The notes under the pieces: generated by a model
What the model was told of the DNA's origin: nothing
The model's database searches: none
Seen by the model: only the letters and a program-made list of their open reading frames with translations
Translations under genes and position numbers: made by a program
In this document: piece by piece, positions 50,065-59,123 of the stretch
How the letters are laid out: each line of letters starts with the position of its first letter
How positions within the stretch are numbered: position 1 is the first letter of the stretch
NCBI GenBank assembly: GCA_044426045.1
Contig: JAWXUX010000002.1
Span: forward strand, 1 to 64,000
Direction: 5' to 3'
DNA from: JAWXUU01 sp044426045
GTDB lineage: Bacteria > Bacillota > Clostridia > Christensenellales > CAMQZB01
Length of the DNA stretch: 64,000 nucleotides

Positions 50065-52188
50065 TTAGTTGTTTAATGATGTGAAATACTGCAAATCTTC
50101 ATCTGAAAGGGATGTGATAAATTCTATGCCAACACCTTGATAATAGTAATCATAATCCACAGTTTCTGAATCATACATAGTTTCTGCGTATATTTCGATT
50201 GAATATATGTTTTCAAAATCGCTTGTTTCGCTGCTTTCCGCAATTTCCGATACTTTTTCTAGCAAGAATTTGCAATCTTCGATGTTGAAGCTTGAATAAC
50301 TTGTCACCGTTTGATAGAAATACACCACCATGTTTTCACTGTCGGAAACTTCCACTGTGAGGAAAATTTCGCTGTTATCTTTTATGCTGGCTACGAAATC
50401 CGCAATACCTTCTGTGTCTACTCCGCTTTGGTTGTTTAGGGCGTAGTTTAAAAGATATTCATACGTTTTTGGCATAAGTGGCGTGATATATATCGTTGTG
50501 AGCTCGCTTTCGTACTTGCCCATTGTTGTTAGGTTCACGCGAAATTCTAGCGAACTTGCCACATATGATGTGTCTGTTGCGGCAAAAACTGGCATGATAT
50601 CTGGGTTTTGTTGGTAGGAAGTGATTTTATATTGGTCTTCTTTTGAAAGAGTTGCAATCTCGGCATACATCATGTCGATAACTGTTTCTTTGAACTGGGA
50701 TGTAAGCAGGTTTGTGTCGAGTGCTGCGCCGTAGATATTGCTTACAAGAATTTCTTCTTTATTCGGAATTTCAAGTAGCAAATCGTTTATTTGCGTTTGA
50801 TTTGCGTAGTAGGTTTCGATTGTGTCAGCTTCTTCTGCTGTCAAATAGATTATACGCTCGAAACTGAAAATGCCCGTGTTTATTGTGACATATGTTCTAT
50901 AATAGGAAACTGTTTCGTAATCTTCCATGTATTTTACCAAGCCATCTGTTCTGATTGTATCGGCGAGTGCGGTTGCTACAATTTCATTGATTTTGTCATC
51001 ATCCACTTTGATTTTTGCCCTTTCTGTGTAGTAGTTGTCACTTTGAGATTTTATGTCAAAAGTGCTTGAAAATTGGGTGTAATTTATACTTTCGGCACTT
51101 GGTGAGATTTGATTTGCAACGAGTGCTGTCAAATTCACTGAAATTATTAGAACTGCCGAAATTGCAATCACCAAGCCGTAGTACGGCAATGATTTTATTG
51201 CGGTTTTGTGGTTTTTCATCGTCGCAAGTTGATAGCCGAGGTATATCACAAATGAAATTGCGATAACTGTTGGCATGTAGGTGAAAATGTCCGTTGAAAA
51301 TTCAAACGAGGATACGAAAAACAAGATAAATGGCGACATTATTGCCATGCTGTACACCTGTTGCCAAATTTTGTTTGGTGCGTTATTGCCCGCAAGTTCG
51401 GATTTTCTTTTTGTGAAAACTAGCCCTGCAAGAATTGCATAGACCACTGCAAATGCGATAGTTAGCAATTTTGTTTGCATCGTGAAAAATACGTCGGTTT
51501 CGTAGTAGCCAAAAAGTGAATATATTGGGGCAAATGGGAGAGATGATCCAACGCTTGCCATGTTTGTTATATTGCTTATATCATCAACGCGACCAAGCAA
51601 TACAAGCCTTGTGACTTCCGGCATGAAGATTATGAGAAGTGCTAGCAAAACTTGATTTGCTTTGTTTCCGCTTGCGGAAATTCCAAGAAGCGTTGCAAAA
51701 TATATCATGAGTCCGCCGAGTATTGTTGCAATTATCATGTTGATACTGCCCGCAATCGGGATATAAAGTCCTGGAACGGTTGAAAAAAGTGCCAAGCCAC
51801 AAAGACCGCCGATTGTGAATGCGGAAATTATCCATGTGATACCCGCAAGGGCAAATGAACAATAAATGCTTTGACGAGTGACTGGGATTGAATGATAAAA
51901 GTCGCAATCTTTGCGATTTGAAAGAAATCCAAAGCCATTGAGTGCCACAAATATTGGCGAGATATACATCAAAACCAAAAGTGCGATGTTCCCTTCCAAA
52001 ACGCCGATGATTTCCGCAGATTCGCCCCTAAGCGGATATTGCATGTAGCTTACAAGGCTTGTGAATGGGAAAATCGAGCAGAGAATTACCGATGCGATAA
52101 TAAGGAAAAAGCCTGTGATTTTTGTTTGGTTCAATGCTTCGATATAAAGATTTTTTGAGAAGTAATCTTTGATGTTTGTTTTTTTCAT
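50065..52188 (-). CDS. ABC transporter permease, YtrC/D type
   Basis: A 707-residue protein with about eleven hydrophobic helices in two groups (residues 20-390) and a large, beta-rich external part (about 395-700) of unknown fold. It starts one base after the ATPase gene. Such permeases in GntR-ABC operons of Firmicutes answer to cell-wall antibiotics. The substrate is unknown. A PaaX or BcrB-like resistance role is an alternative. Confidence 0.75.
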   Translation of the reverse strand: MKKTNIKDYFSKNLYIEALNQTKITGFFLIIASVILCSIFPFTSLVSYMQYPLRGESAEIIGVLEGNIALLVLMYISPIFVALNGFGFLSNRKDCDFYHSIPVTRQSIYCSFALAGITWIISAFTIGGLCGLALFSTVPGLYIPIAGSINMIIATILGGLMIYFATLLGISASGNKANQVLLALLIIFMPEVTRLVLLGRVDDISNITNMASVGSSLPFAPIYSLFGYYETDVFFTMQTKLLTIAFAVVYAILAGLVFTKRKSELAGNNAPNKIWQQVYSMAIMSPFILFFVSSFEFSTDIFTYMPTVIAISFVIYLGYQLATMKNHKTAIKSLPYYGLVIAISAVLIISVNLTALVANQISPSAESINYTQFSSTFDIKSQSDNYYTERAKIKVDDDKINEIVATALADTIRTDGLVKYMEDYETVSYYRTYVTINTGIFSFERIIYLTAEEADTIETYYANQTQINDLLLEIPNKEEILVSNIYGAALDTNLLTSQFKETVIDMMYAEIATLSKEDQYKITSYQQNPDIMPVFAATDTSYVASSLEFRVNLTTMGKYESELTTIYITPLMPKTYEYLLNYALNNQSGVDTEGIADFVASIKDNSEIFLTVEVSDSENMVVYFYQTVTSYSSFNIEDCKFLLEKVSEIAESSETSDFENIYSIEIYAETMYDSETVDYDYYYQGVGIEFITSLSDEDLQYFTSLNN

Positions 52189-52189
52189 A

Positions 52190-53095
52190 TCAGTTTACCT
52201 CCAAATTTGTGTCGAATGTGTAGCCGAGTGCATCCATTTCATGGACGAACACTTCTTCAAGGGATAGTGGCAGAATTTCAAGTAGAGCTGGATTTTTTGA
52301 TTGCAATTTTGCTTTTGTTTGTTCGCGATCACCTTTCACGATAAGGTTTGCCACCCTTCCAAGTTTGTTGTAGCTTAGAATTTCGATATCTGCAAACATT
52401 TTTTCATCAAAATCTTCCAAGAATGCAACTTGAACTTTGAAAAGTGATGTTTTAAGATTTTGAACGTCGCTTTCGAATAAAATTCCGCCTTTATAAAGGA
52501 GCGAAAGTTGGTCGCATGTGTCCTCAAGCTCGCGAAGGGCGTGGCTTGAAATCACCGCTGTTGCACCGCGATCGCAAACATCTTGATAGACAACCGTTTT
52601 CACGAGGTTTCTCATGATTGGGTCAAGTCCGTCAAAAGTTTCGTCGAAAAACAGATATTTTGTTTTGCATGAAAGTGCGAGAATTGTCGCAGCTTGGCGT
52701 TTCATACCTTTTGAAAATGTCGCAATGTTTTTGTTTGGATTCAGCGAAAATGCGTCGACCAAATCAGAAAAACGCTTTTTATCAAAGTTTTTATACACAC
52801 TTGCGTATAACTTCGCCATGCGGTTTAGTGATGATGATTTCAAAAAATATAAATCGTCTGGCACAAACACAAAATCGGATTTTGCAAGTGGGTTATTGAA
52901 AACGTTTTTGCCGTCGATTTGGATTTCTCCGCTGTCTTGTTTATAAATTCCCGTGATTGTGCGGAAAAATGTTGATTTGCCCGCACCGTTTGAGCCAATC
53001 AGCCCATATATGCAACCTTCTGGGATTGTGCAAGAAAGGTTGTCGAGTGCTTTATATTCGTCAAATTTTTTTGTCAAATTCGTTGTTTTAATCAT
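52190..53095 (-). CDS. ABC transporter ATP-binding protein, YtrB-like
   Basis: A 301-residue ATPase. Walker A: GLIGSNGAGKSTFFRT; signature: FSKGMKRQ (the ABC signature LSGGQ is degenerate, as in this subgroup); Walker B: KYLFFDETFDGLDP; switch His: SSHALRELED. The C-terminal third is an extension of about 100 residues that would contact the permease. It lies between the GntR regulator (4-8 base overlap) and the permease in one operon. Confidence 0.93.
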   Translation of the reverse strand: MIKTTNLTKKFDEYKALDNLSCTIPEGCIYGLIGSNGAGKSTFFRTITGIYKQDSGEIQIDGKNVFNNPLAKSDFVFVPDDLYFLKSSSLNRMAKLYASVYKNFDKKRFSDLVDAFSLNPNKNIATFSKGMKRQAATILALSCKTKYLFFDETFDGLDPIMRNLVKTVVYQDVCDRGATAVISSHALRELEDTCDQLSLLYKGGILFESDVQNLKTSLFKVQVAFLEDFDEKMFADIEILSYNKLGRVANLIVKGDREQTKAKLQSKNPALLEILPLSLEEVFVHEMDALGYTFDTNLEVN

Positions 53096-53465
53096 TTTCT
53101 TTCTCCTTACAAATTCTTTCGGTAGCAGAAATTATATCAGCAGTTGAAACGCCCATGAGTTTTAAATTTGAAATAACGTCAGAAAGTGCGTCAAAATGTT
53201 TATCCACCCCGCCTTTCAAAATCGTTTGTGCTTCACTTGCTATAAATCTGCCAATTCCTGGCACGCTGTGGGTTATTCCCCGCGATTCAAGGTCGGAATA
53301 GGCTTTTTGTATTGTGTTTGGATTGACACCAATAATAGCCGAAAGCTCCCTGACAGAAGGGATTTTTGTTTCGCTTGGCAAAAGTCCGTGCAAAATGCTC
53401 TCTTCAATGCTCGCAATCAGCTGTTCATATATTGGTGTTCTTGATTGTTTGTCAATATTAAACAC
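53088..53465 (-). CDS. GntR-family regulator, YtrA-like
   Basis: A 125-residue protein started at a GTG at 53465 with GGGGGAG upstream; the open frame extends upstream only through an intergenic repeat and is not used. The N-terminal wHTH (IYEQLIASIEESILHGLL, then SVRELSAIIGVNPNTIQKAYSDLES) and the short C-terminus (about 50 residues) are typical of the YtrA subfamily. It represses its own operon and the ABC genes, released by envelope stress. Its operator is at 53484-53506. Confidence 0.9.
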   Translation of the reverse strand: MFNIDKQSRTPIYEQLIASIEESILHGLLPSETKIPSVRELSAIIGVNPNTIQKAYSDLESRGITHSVPGIGRFIASEAQTILKGGVDKHFDALSDVISNLKLMGVSTADIISATERICKEKEND

Positions 53466-53483
53466 TTTTCTCCCCCTTTTGTG

Positions 53484-53537
53484 GTGTACTATGTTTATTA
53501 ATACACGTAGTATATCATACTTTTTTTGTTTTGTCAA
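53484..53537 (-). promoter_or_regulatory. Promoter and operator of the GntR-ABC operon
   Basis: Minus strand: TTGACA (53532-53537), 17-base spacer, TATACT (53509-53514). Downstream, over the start of transcription, is the near palindrome GTGTATTA-N7-TAGTACAC (53484-53506, one mismatch), typical of a YtrA-type operator. Confidence 0.85.
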
Positions 53538-53553
53538 CCATTTGATAAAAAAA

Positions 53554-53804
53554 AGGTGAAAGGTGAAAGGTGAAAGGTGAAAGGTGAAAGGTGTGGTAGG
53601 CACTCGCAGGCTCGTGCACCCAATTTATATTTGGACAGTAAAAAAGGAACGCTTCTATAAAATAGTTGCGTTCCTTATATTGGTTACAAATATAATTGAA
53701 AAGCACGAAGCGAAGCTGAGTGCATTACCACACTTTTCACTTTTCACCTTTCACTTTTCACTTTTCTTTCACCTTTCACCTTTCACCTTAAAGCGTAGCG
53801 TTGC
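53554..53804. repeat. Intergenic heptad-flanked element E1
   Basis: Left end: five copies of aggtgaa plus a partial copy (53554-53593). Right end: eight copies of the inverse type ttttcac or ctttcac (about 53732-53789), then aaagcgtagcg. Inner arms: ggcactcgcaggctcgtgc on the left and gcacgaagcgaagctgagtgc on the right, inverted. A central 9-bp hairpin (aaggaacgc with gcgttcctt) lies at about 53644-53675. It lies between the GntR promoter and the pgi stop codon. Confidence 0.75.
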
Positions 53805-55211
53805 TTAGCAAATTATAAACTCATCTTTCTTTTGTGGTGCGTTGTTGATTTCTTGTGCTTTTGCTTCGTAGCCACTTTTGCCAAGAAGTGCGTAAGTTGC
53901 GTTTTTGCCACCTTCAACACCTGGTTGGTTATATGTGTCGATATTCAAAAGTTCGCCGATATATGCTGTTTGCATTTCGAAGAAATAAAGAAGTTGACCA
54001 AGAGTGTGGGCATTAACTTCTGGAAGCATAATGCGATAGCTTGGACGGTTTGCGATTGTGAGTGCGTATTCTGTCGCTACCATTTCAGCTGAAATAAGTT
54101 CGTTCATTGTGTGACCTGAAAGGAAACCAACGTCTGGGATATCTTCACAACCGTCAGAAATAACGAATTCAGTTCTGTATTTATCAACGCCGATGAAAGT
54201 TACCACTTTATCAAATGGACCTTCAGCATAAAGTTGAACTTGACTGTGTTGATCAGTCACACCAACAGCTTTCACTGGAGTTTGACCAACGTTCACTGGA
54301 TTGCCTTGTTTATCCATGTTTTTGCCTAGTGATTCTGCCCAAAGTTGAGCGTACCAATCAGAAACAAGTTTGAGTGAATCTGCATATGGCATCATGACAG
54401 AAATGTTTTTACCTCTGCCAATTGAAATATATTGCATTGCTGCTGTGATAAGGGCTGGGTTTTTATAGATATCTTCTCTTGCACAAACTTCGTCCATTGC
54501 TCTTGCACCTGCAAGAAGCGCTTTGATGTCTATGCCAAGCACTGCTGCTGGGTAAAGTCCAACTGGGCAAAGTTCAGAAAATCTTCCGCCAACGCCGTCT
54601 TGGATAAAGAATGTTTTGTAGCCTTCACTTTTTGCAAGTTTGATAAGATTTCCTTTTTCTTTATCAGTTGTTGCGATAACGTGAGAAGCAAAATCGTCGC
54701 CGAGTGCTTTTTTGAGTAGGTCAATGATAATCAAATATTGAGTCATTGTTTCGCTTGTTGCACCTGATTTAGTGATAACGTTGAAATATGTTTCTTTCAC
54801 ATCGATAACGTCAAGAAGCGCTGCCATTCTTTCAGGGTCAACGTTGTCTTCACAATAGAATTTTGGCGCGTTTCTTTTTTCGTCAGAAAGTTCGTTGTGA
54901 CGAAGGTGACAAAGTGCTTGGAAAACTGCCATTGGACCAAGAGCTGATCCGCCGATACCAAGAACTACGAAACTTTTTGCTTTTGCGCGAATTGTTTCAG
55001 CATGAGCGATGATTTCATCAACGATTGCATCTTGTTTGTATGGCAAATCCATCCAACCAGTCCAACCTGTTCCTCTGCCTTGTTGAATAACGTCGAATGC
55101 ATTTTTTGTTTCTTTTGCAAGTGCGTCGATATCCGCTTTTGAAATTCCTTGTTTATCACCAACGAATTCAGTCATCATGTTGTTGATATCTACTTTAATA
55201 ATTTTTGACAT
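53805..55211 (-). CDS. pgi: Glucose-6-phosphate isomerase
   Basis: A 468-residue enzyme of normal length, ATG at 55211 (GGGAGG), stop at 53805 directly next to the repeat element E1. It has the SIS motif VLGIGGSALGPMAVFQAL, KSGATSETMTQYL, the phosphate loop GGRFSELCPVGLYPA and the C-terminal QPGVEGGKNATYALLG. It interconverts glucose 6-phosphate and fructose 6-phosphate in glycolysis. Residues 1-40 are consistent with the bacterial short form. It has its own promoter. Confidence 0.96.
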   Translation of the reverse strand: MSKIIKVDINNMMTEFVGDKQGISKADIDALAKETKNAFDVIQQGRGTGWTGWMDLPYKQDAIVDEIIAHAETIRAKAKSFVVLGIGGSALGPMAVFQALCHLRHNELSDEKRNAPKFYCEDNVDPERMAALLDVIDVKETYFNVITKSGATSETMTQYLIIIDLLKKALGDDFASHVIATTDKEKGNLIKLAKSEGYKTFFIQDGVGGRFSELCPVGLYPAAVLGIDIKALLAGARAMDEVCAREDIYKNPALITAAMQYISIGRGKNISVMMPYADSLKLVSDWYAQLWAESLGKNMDKQGNPVNVGQTPVKAVGVTDQHSQVQLYAEGPFDKVVTFIGVDKYRTEFVISDGCEDIPDVGFLSGHTMNELISAEMVATEYALTIANRPSYRIMLPEVNAHTLGQLLYFFEMQTAYIGELLNIDTYNQPGVEGGKNATYALLGKSGYEAKAQEINNAPQKKDEFIIC

Positions 55212-55247
55212 TTTATTTCCTCCCTGTATAGTCACCTTATTTCTTTT

Positions 55248-55276
55248 ATTTTATAACATTTTTGTTGCTTAGTCAA
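55248..55276 (-). promoter_or_regulatory. Promoter of pgi
   Basis: Minus strand: TTGACT (55271-55276), 17-base spacer, TAAAAT (55248-55253), about 35 bases before the pgi ATG. Confidence 0.75.
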
Positions 55277-55308
55277 TATATTTTTGAAAATTTACATAAA
55301 ATATTTTC

Positions 55309-55791
55309 ATGTATAAAAAAGATTATGTTAAATTTATAACAATTTGTGTTTTAATTGCTTTTTGCGTTAGCTTTTTTTCAAGTATCGCAAACCAAACTTG
55401 CAGGGTGCTAGCTTTTGACAACTCGCTTAAAGGGGGGATAAAAGTTGAGGTTTTGGATGAGGACGGCAATGCGATTTCGGGGGCAAAGGTTTATGTTTGC
55501 GAGATTTCCGAATGTTTTGAAACGGGGAAAAATGGGCAAACGCCAAATATTTCTCTCCCCGTTTTGCCAGATACGCGGTTTTTGGAAATTTGCAAGAAAG
55601 ATTTTGGCGAGGTGACAATCCTTGTGACCAAAGACGGTTATTGCCCCACTTGCATGACGGGGGTTATTGTGAGGTCGGGCGTGACACGGCTTGGCCCGAA
55701 AGTTGTTTTGAAAGTCGGTGAGAAATATCGCCATGTAGCCGACGGAATTGACGAGGCTTGGCTGAAAAGAATGTGCGAGAAATACAGGTGA
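55309..55791 (+). CDS. Secreted/membrane-anchored small protein with carboxypeptidase-regulatory-like fold
   Basis: A 160-residue protein with a basic start (MYKKDYVKFITICVLIAFCV), a single N-terminal hydrophobic segment (signal or anchor), and a folded part: VEVLDEDGNAISGAKVYVCE, TGKNGQTPNISLPVL and VTILVTKDGYCP look like a Ig-like carboxypeptidase regulatory domain with two Cys pairs. It ends in a helix, IDEAWLKRMCEKYR. The stop codon lies at the left edge of the repeat element E2. Function unknown. It is divergent from pgi and shares the intergenic region with its promoter. Confidence 0.6.
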   Translation: MYKKDYVKFITICVLIAFCVSFFSSIANQTCRVLAFDNSLKGGIKVEVLDEDGNAISGAKVYVCEISECFETGKNGQTPNISLPVLPDTRFLEICKKDFGEVTILVTKDGYCPTCMTGVIVRSGVTRLGPKVVLKVGEKYRHVADGIDEAWLKRMCEKYR

Positions 55792-55805
55792 AGCGTAGCT
55801 TCACA

Positions 55806-56010
55806 GTGAATAGGGAATAGTGAATAGTGAATAGTGGAGGTAAGCACTACTCCGTTGGCTTCGTGCATACAATATTAAATATGAAACTAAAAATAGCCAG
55901 CAAACAATTTATAAAGTTTGCTGACTATTATCATTTTAAAATATAGAAAGCACGAGCGAAGCGAGTGCCATACCTCCACTATTCACTATTATCTATTAAC
56001 TATTCACTCT
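55806..56010. repeat. Intergenic heptad-flanked element E2
   Basis: Left end: heptads gtgaata (one variant gggaata) at 55806-55836. Right end: the inverse type tattcac with variants (55976-56010). Inner arms: ggaggtaagcactac...gcttcgtgc and gcacgagcgaagcgagtgc...tacctcc. The central hairpin, ccagcaaac with gtttgctg(g), is at about 55896-55927. A short palindrome gtgaagcgtagcttcac (55788-55804) lies at the left edge. Confidence 0.75.
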
Positions 56011-56041
56011 GTAAAATTGAAATTTTCAATTTCAATTTTAC
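56011..56041. other. Perfect 12-bp palindrome over the argF stop codon
   Basis: Arms gtaaaattgaaa (56011-56022) and tttcaattttac (56030-56041) with a 7-base loop. The right arm covers the argF stop codon. It is terminator-like for the arginine operon on the minus strand, although no long T run follows. Confidence 0.6.
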
Positions 56042-57021
56042 AGCGTTGCTGCCATAACTGCTTTTATTGTGTGCATTCTGTTTTCTGCTTCGTCAAATAC
56101 GATTGATTGCTCGCTTTCGAAAACTTCGTCAGTCACTTCCATTGAGTCGATATTGAATTTTTCACCCATTTCTTTGCCGATTTCTGTTTTTAAATCATGA
56201 AAAGATGGAAGGCAGTGCATGAACACGGCGTTTTTATCCGCGTTTTGCATAACAGCTTTGTTCACTTGATATGGTGAAAGTTCTGCTATTCTTGATGCCC
56301 AAACTTCGACAGGTTCGCCCATTGAAACCCAGATATCTGTGCAGATAACATCAGCGCCTTTTGTTGCTTTTTTGACATCTTCAGTGAAAGAAAGTGTCGC
56401 GCCTGTTTCACTTGCGACTTTTTCGCACTCGGCAATCAATTCTTTTGATGGATAGTATTGTGAAGGGCAACAAGCAGTGAAGTTCATTCCCATTTTTGCA
56501 CATCCAACCATGAGTGAATTGCCCATGTTGTATCTTGCATCGCCCATATAAACAAAGTTCAAACCTTCAAGTTTGCCGAATTTTTCTTTCAATGTCATAA
56601 AGTCAGCTAGAATTTGCGTTGGGTGGAATTCGTTTGTTAGTCCGTTCCAAACTGGCACGCCAGCATATGAGGCAAGTTCTTCCACGATTTCTTGACCGTA
56701 GCCACGGTATTCAATGCCGTCGTATAATCTGCCAAGCACTCTTGCTGTGTCGGCTATGCTCTCTTTTTTGCCCATTTGTGATGAAGCAGAATCAAGATAT
56801 GTCACGTTCATGCCAAGGTCATATCCCGCAACTTCAAATGAGCAACGAGTTCTTGTTGACGTTTTTTCGAAAAGCAAAACGATGTTTTTACCTTCGTGCA
56901 TTTTGTGCGGTGTGCCCGCTTTCTTTTCCGCTTTAAGCTTGATAGCTAGATCAATCAAATAATTTATTTCTTCTGGAGAAAAGTCCAAAAGTTTCAAGAA
57001 ATTTTTACCTTTAAAGTTCAT
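56038..57021 (-). CDS. argF: Ornithine carbamoyltransferase
   Basis: A 327-residue enzyme. Carbamoyl-phosphate site FEKTSTRTRCSFEVA, the second subunit-sharing loop LGRLYDGIEYRGY, the HPTQ-type motif FHPTQILADFMTLKE and the ornithine-binding FMHCLPSFHDLKT (HCLP) are all present. It converts ornithine and carbamoyl phosphate to citrulline. It is the last gene of the arg operon. One residue is changed in a conserved site at HCLPSFHD (usually HCLPAFHD). Confidence 0.97.
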   Translation of the reverse strand: MNFKGKNFLKLLDFSPEEINYLIDLAIKLKAEKKAGTPHKMHEGKNIVLLFEKTSTRTRCSFEVAGYDLGMNVTYLDSASSQMGKKESIADTARVLGRLYDGIEYRGYGQEIVEELASYAGVPVWNGLTNEFHPTQILADFMTLKEKFGKLEGLNFVYMGDARYNMGNSLMVGCAKMGMNFTACCPSQYYPSKELIAECEKVASETGATLSFTEDVKKATKGADVICTDIWVSMGEPVEVWASRIAELSPYQVNKAVMQNADKNAVFMHCLPSFHDLKTEIGKEMGEKFNIDSMEVTDEVFESEQSIVFDEAENRMHTIKAVMAATL

Positions 57022-57022
57022 T

Positions 57023-58192
57023 TTATAGCTCCTTTTCGCACGCTGTTATGAATATTTCAATTGCTTTTTCAAGATTTTCCATTGGAATATTGAGTGGTGG
57101 CAACATTCTGACTTTGTTTTTCGCTTTCAAAAATAGAACGCCGTTTTCCATGCACTCAGCAATAATTGTGCTCGCATCTCTTGTTGTTTCAACGCCTATC
57201 ATCAGCCCTTTTCCCGCGATTGAAAGAACTCCTTTCACGCCCGCAAGTTTTGATTTGATAAATTCAGCACGCATTGCAACGCCCGCCATCATTTCGCCAT
57301 CTAGTCTTTCAACTATGCTCACAGCACCCGCTGCCGCAACGGGATTGCCCCCGAATGTTGAGCCGTGGTCGCCATAAACCAAGACGTTTTGTGTTTTTTC
57401 GCCAAGTAGCGTTGCGCCGATTGGGAGTCCACCGCCAAGCCCTTTCGCCGTTGACACGATGTCAGGTTTCAAGCCGTGGTGCATATATGAATACATAGCG
57501 CCCGTTCTGCCGTTGCCGGTTTGAACTTCGTCAATCATCATAAGGATGTCTTTTTCTTCGCAAATTTTCGCAATTTCCGCCATGAAAGACTCGTCAAGTG
57601 GCATAACGCCTCCCTCGCCGAGGATTGTTTCAAACAAAATACCCGCAACTCCGCCAGCGTTGACTGCTTTTTGAAGGGCTTTTATGTTGTTTGGCTCTAC
57701 ATAAATAAAACCATCAGTTAGTGGCAAGAAGTCTTTATGAAATACATCTTGACCAGTTGCTGCAAGTGTTGTTATTGTTCTGCCGTGGAAGCTGTTTTCT
57801 AGCGTTATGATTTTGTAGCAATCGGCGCCGTGCTTTTCGGCGGCATATTTTCTTGCAACTTTGATTGCACATTCGTTTGATTCGGCACCTGAATTTCCAA
57901 AGAAGACTTTTTTCATTCCGCTTTTTTCAGTTAGCAAATCAGCAAGTTTTGTGCATGGAGTTGTGTAGTACAAATTTGAGATGTGTTGGAGCGTGCTCGC
58001 TTGCTTTGAGATAGCTTCGCACCATTTTTCATCGCAAAAACCAAAGATATTGACGCCAATTCCTGTTGTCATATCAATATATTCTTTGCCGTTTTCGTCA
58101 TAGCAAAGTGCACCTTTTCCTGAGTGGATTTCAAGGTTGAATCTTGCATATGTGCCAGCGACAACTTGTTTATCTTTTTCCTTAAGATTCAT
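57023..58192 (-). CDS. argD: Acetylornithine aminotransferase
   Basis: A 389-residue PLP enzyme started at the ATG at 58192, overlapping the argB stop region by 11 bases. The PLP Lys lies in STAKGLGGGLPIGATLL; the Asp of MIDEVQTGNGRTG and the EFNSNG-like FFGNSGAESNECAIKVAR are present. It transaminates N-acetylornithine semialdehyde in arginine synthesis. Confidence 0.96.
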   Translation of the reverse strand: MNLKEKDKQVVAGTYARFNLEIHSGKGALCYDENGKEYIDMTTGIGVNIFGFCDEKWCEAISKQASTLQHISNLYYTTPCTKLADLLTEKSGMKKVFFGNSGAESNECAIKVARKYAAEKHGADCYKIITLENSFHGRTITTLAATGQDVFHKDFLPLTDGFIYVEPNNIKALQKAVNAGGVAGILFETILGEGGVMPLDESFMAEIAKICEEKDILMMIDEVQTGNGRTGAMYSYMHHGLKPDIVSTAKGLGGGLPIGATLLGEKTQNVLVYGDHGSTFGGNPVAAAGAVSIVERLDGEMMAGVAMRAEFIKSKLAGVKGVLSIAGKGLMIGVETTRDASTIIAECMENGVLFLKAKNKVRMLPPLNIPMENLEKAIEIFITACEKEL

Positions 58193-59060
58193 TTTCCATA
58201 TCCTCCACAACCATTGTGCCTGAGCCTTCGTCGGTTAGTGTTTCCATAAGAAGTGAATGTGGCGTTGTTCCGTCCATGATAATAACTTTTTTCACGCCTT
58301 TATCAATCGCGTCGATACAACATTCAACTTTTGGTATCATTCCGCCTGAAATAACGCCGTCGGCAAAAAGTTTTTTCGCACCTTTCACGTCGATACATGA
58401 AATGATTGAATTTCTGTCGTGTTGGTCAAGGAGAATGCCTGCGATATCTGTCATGAGTATCATTCTTTCGGCATTGAGTGCGCCCGCGATAAAAGATGCG
58501 GCAGTATCGGCATTGATGTTATAAACATTGCCTTTATCGTCCCCCGCAACAGTTGAAACGATTGGGATATAGCCATGATCAAGCAAGTCAACGATTGGCT
58601 GAACGTTAACGCCAGTGATTTTGCCAACGTAGCCTAGTTCCGGATGTTTGATTTCAGCTTTTATCATTCCGCCGTCGATTCCCGAGATACCGATGACTTT
58701 TCCACCTTTAGTTTGCAAAATGCTGACTAGGTTTTTATTGATTTTGCCCGCGAGAACCATTTGCACGATTTCGATTGTTTCTTTATCAGTCACGCGAAGT
58801 CCGTCGATGAAATGGCTTGTTTTTGACACACGGTTGAGCATGTCAGTGATTTCTGGCCCACCACCATGAACCAAAACAACTTTCACGCCAACAAGAGACA
58901 ATAAAACGATATCTTCCATCACTTGCTCTTTTAGTTCTTCATTTATCATGGCATTTCCGCCGTATTTGATAACGATGACTTTGTTGTTATATTTTTGAAT
59001 GTACGGCAAGGCTTGCGTTAGCACCTTGGCACGTTCTGCGTTTGTGAATTCTGAATGCAT
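58182..59060 (-). CDS. argB: N-acetylglutamate kinase
   Basis: A 292-residue kinase. VIVIKYGGNAMINEE, LVHGGGPEITDML and the later TDIAGILLDQ are typical. Before it, an N-terminal helix of about 28 residues (FTNAERAKVLTQALPYIQKYN) is present, the feature that makes the hexameric, arginine-inhibited form. Feedback control by arginine is therefore likely. Confidence 0.96.
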   Translation of the reverse strand: MHSEFTNAERAKVLTQALPYIQKYNNKVIVIKYGGNAMINEELKEQVMEDIVLLSLVGVKVVLVHGGGPEITDMLNRVSKTSHFIDGLRVTDKETIEIVQMVLAGKINKNLVSILQTKGGKVIGISGIDGGMIKAEIKHPELGYVGKITGVNVQPIVDLLDHGYIPIVSTVAGDDKGNVYNINADTAASFIAGALNAERMILMTDIAGILLDQHDRNSIISCIDVKGAKKLFADGVISGGMIPKVECCIDAIDKGVKKVIIMDGTTPHSLLMETLTDEGSGTMVVEDMENES

Positions 59061-59123
59061 ATCCTACTCTCACCCCTTATGTTTTTTTATACCCTTGTTT
59101 TTATACTATATTATTTTAGCGAC

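Noticed and set aside
53466..53603. N-terminal extension of the GntR regulator with repeated TFHLSPF-like residues
   Set aside because: It is the E1 heptad array and the promoter read through in frame; the GTG at 53465 has the proper ribosome site, and a promoter and operator lie inside the extension.
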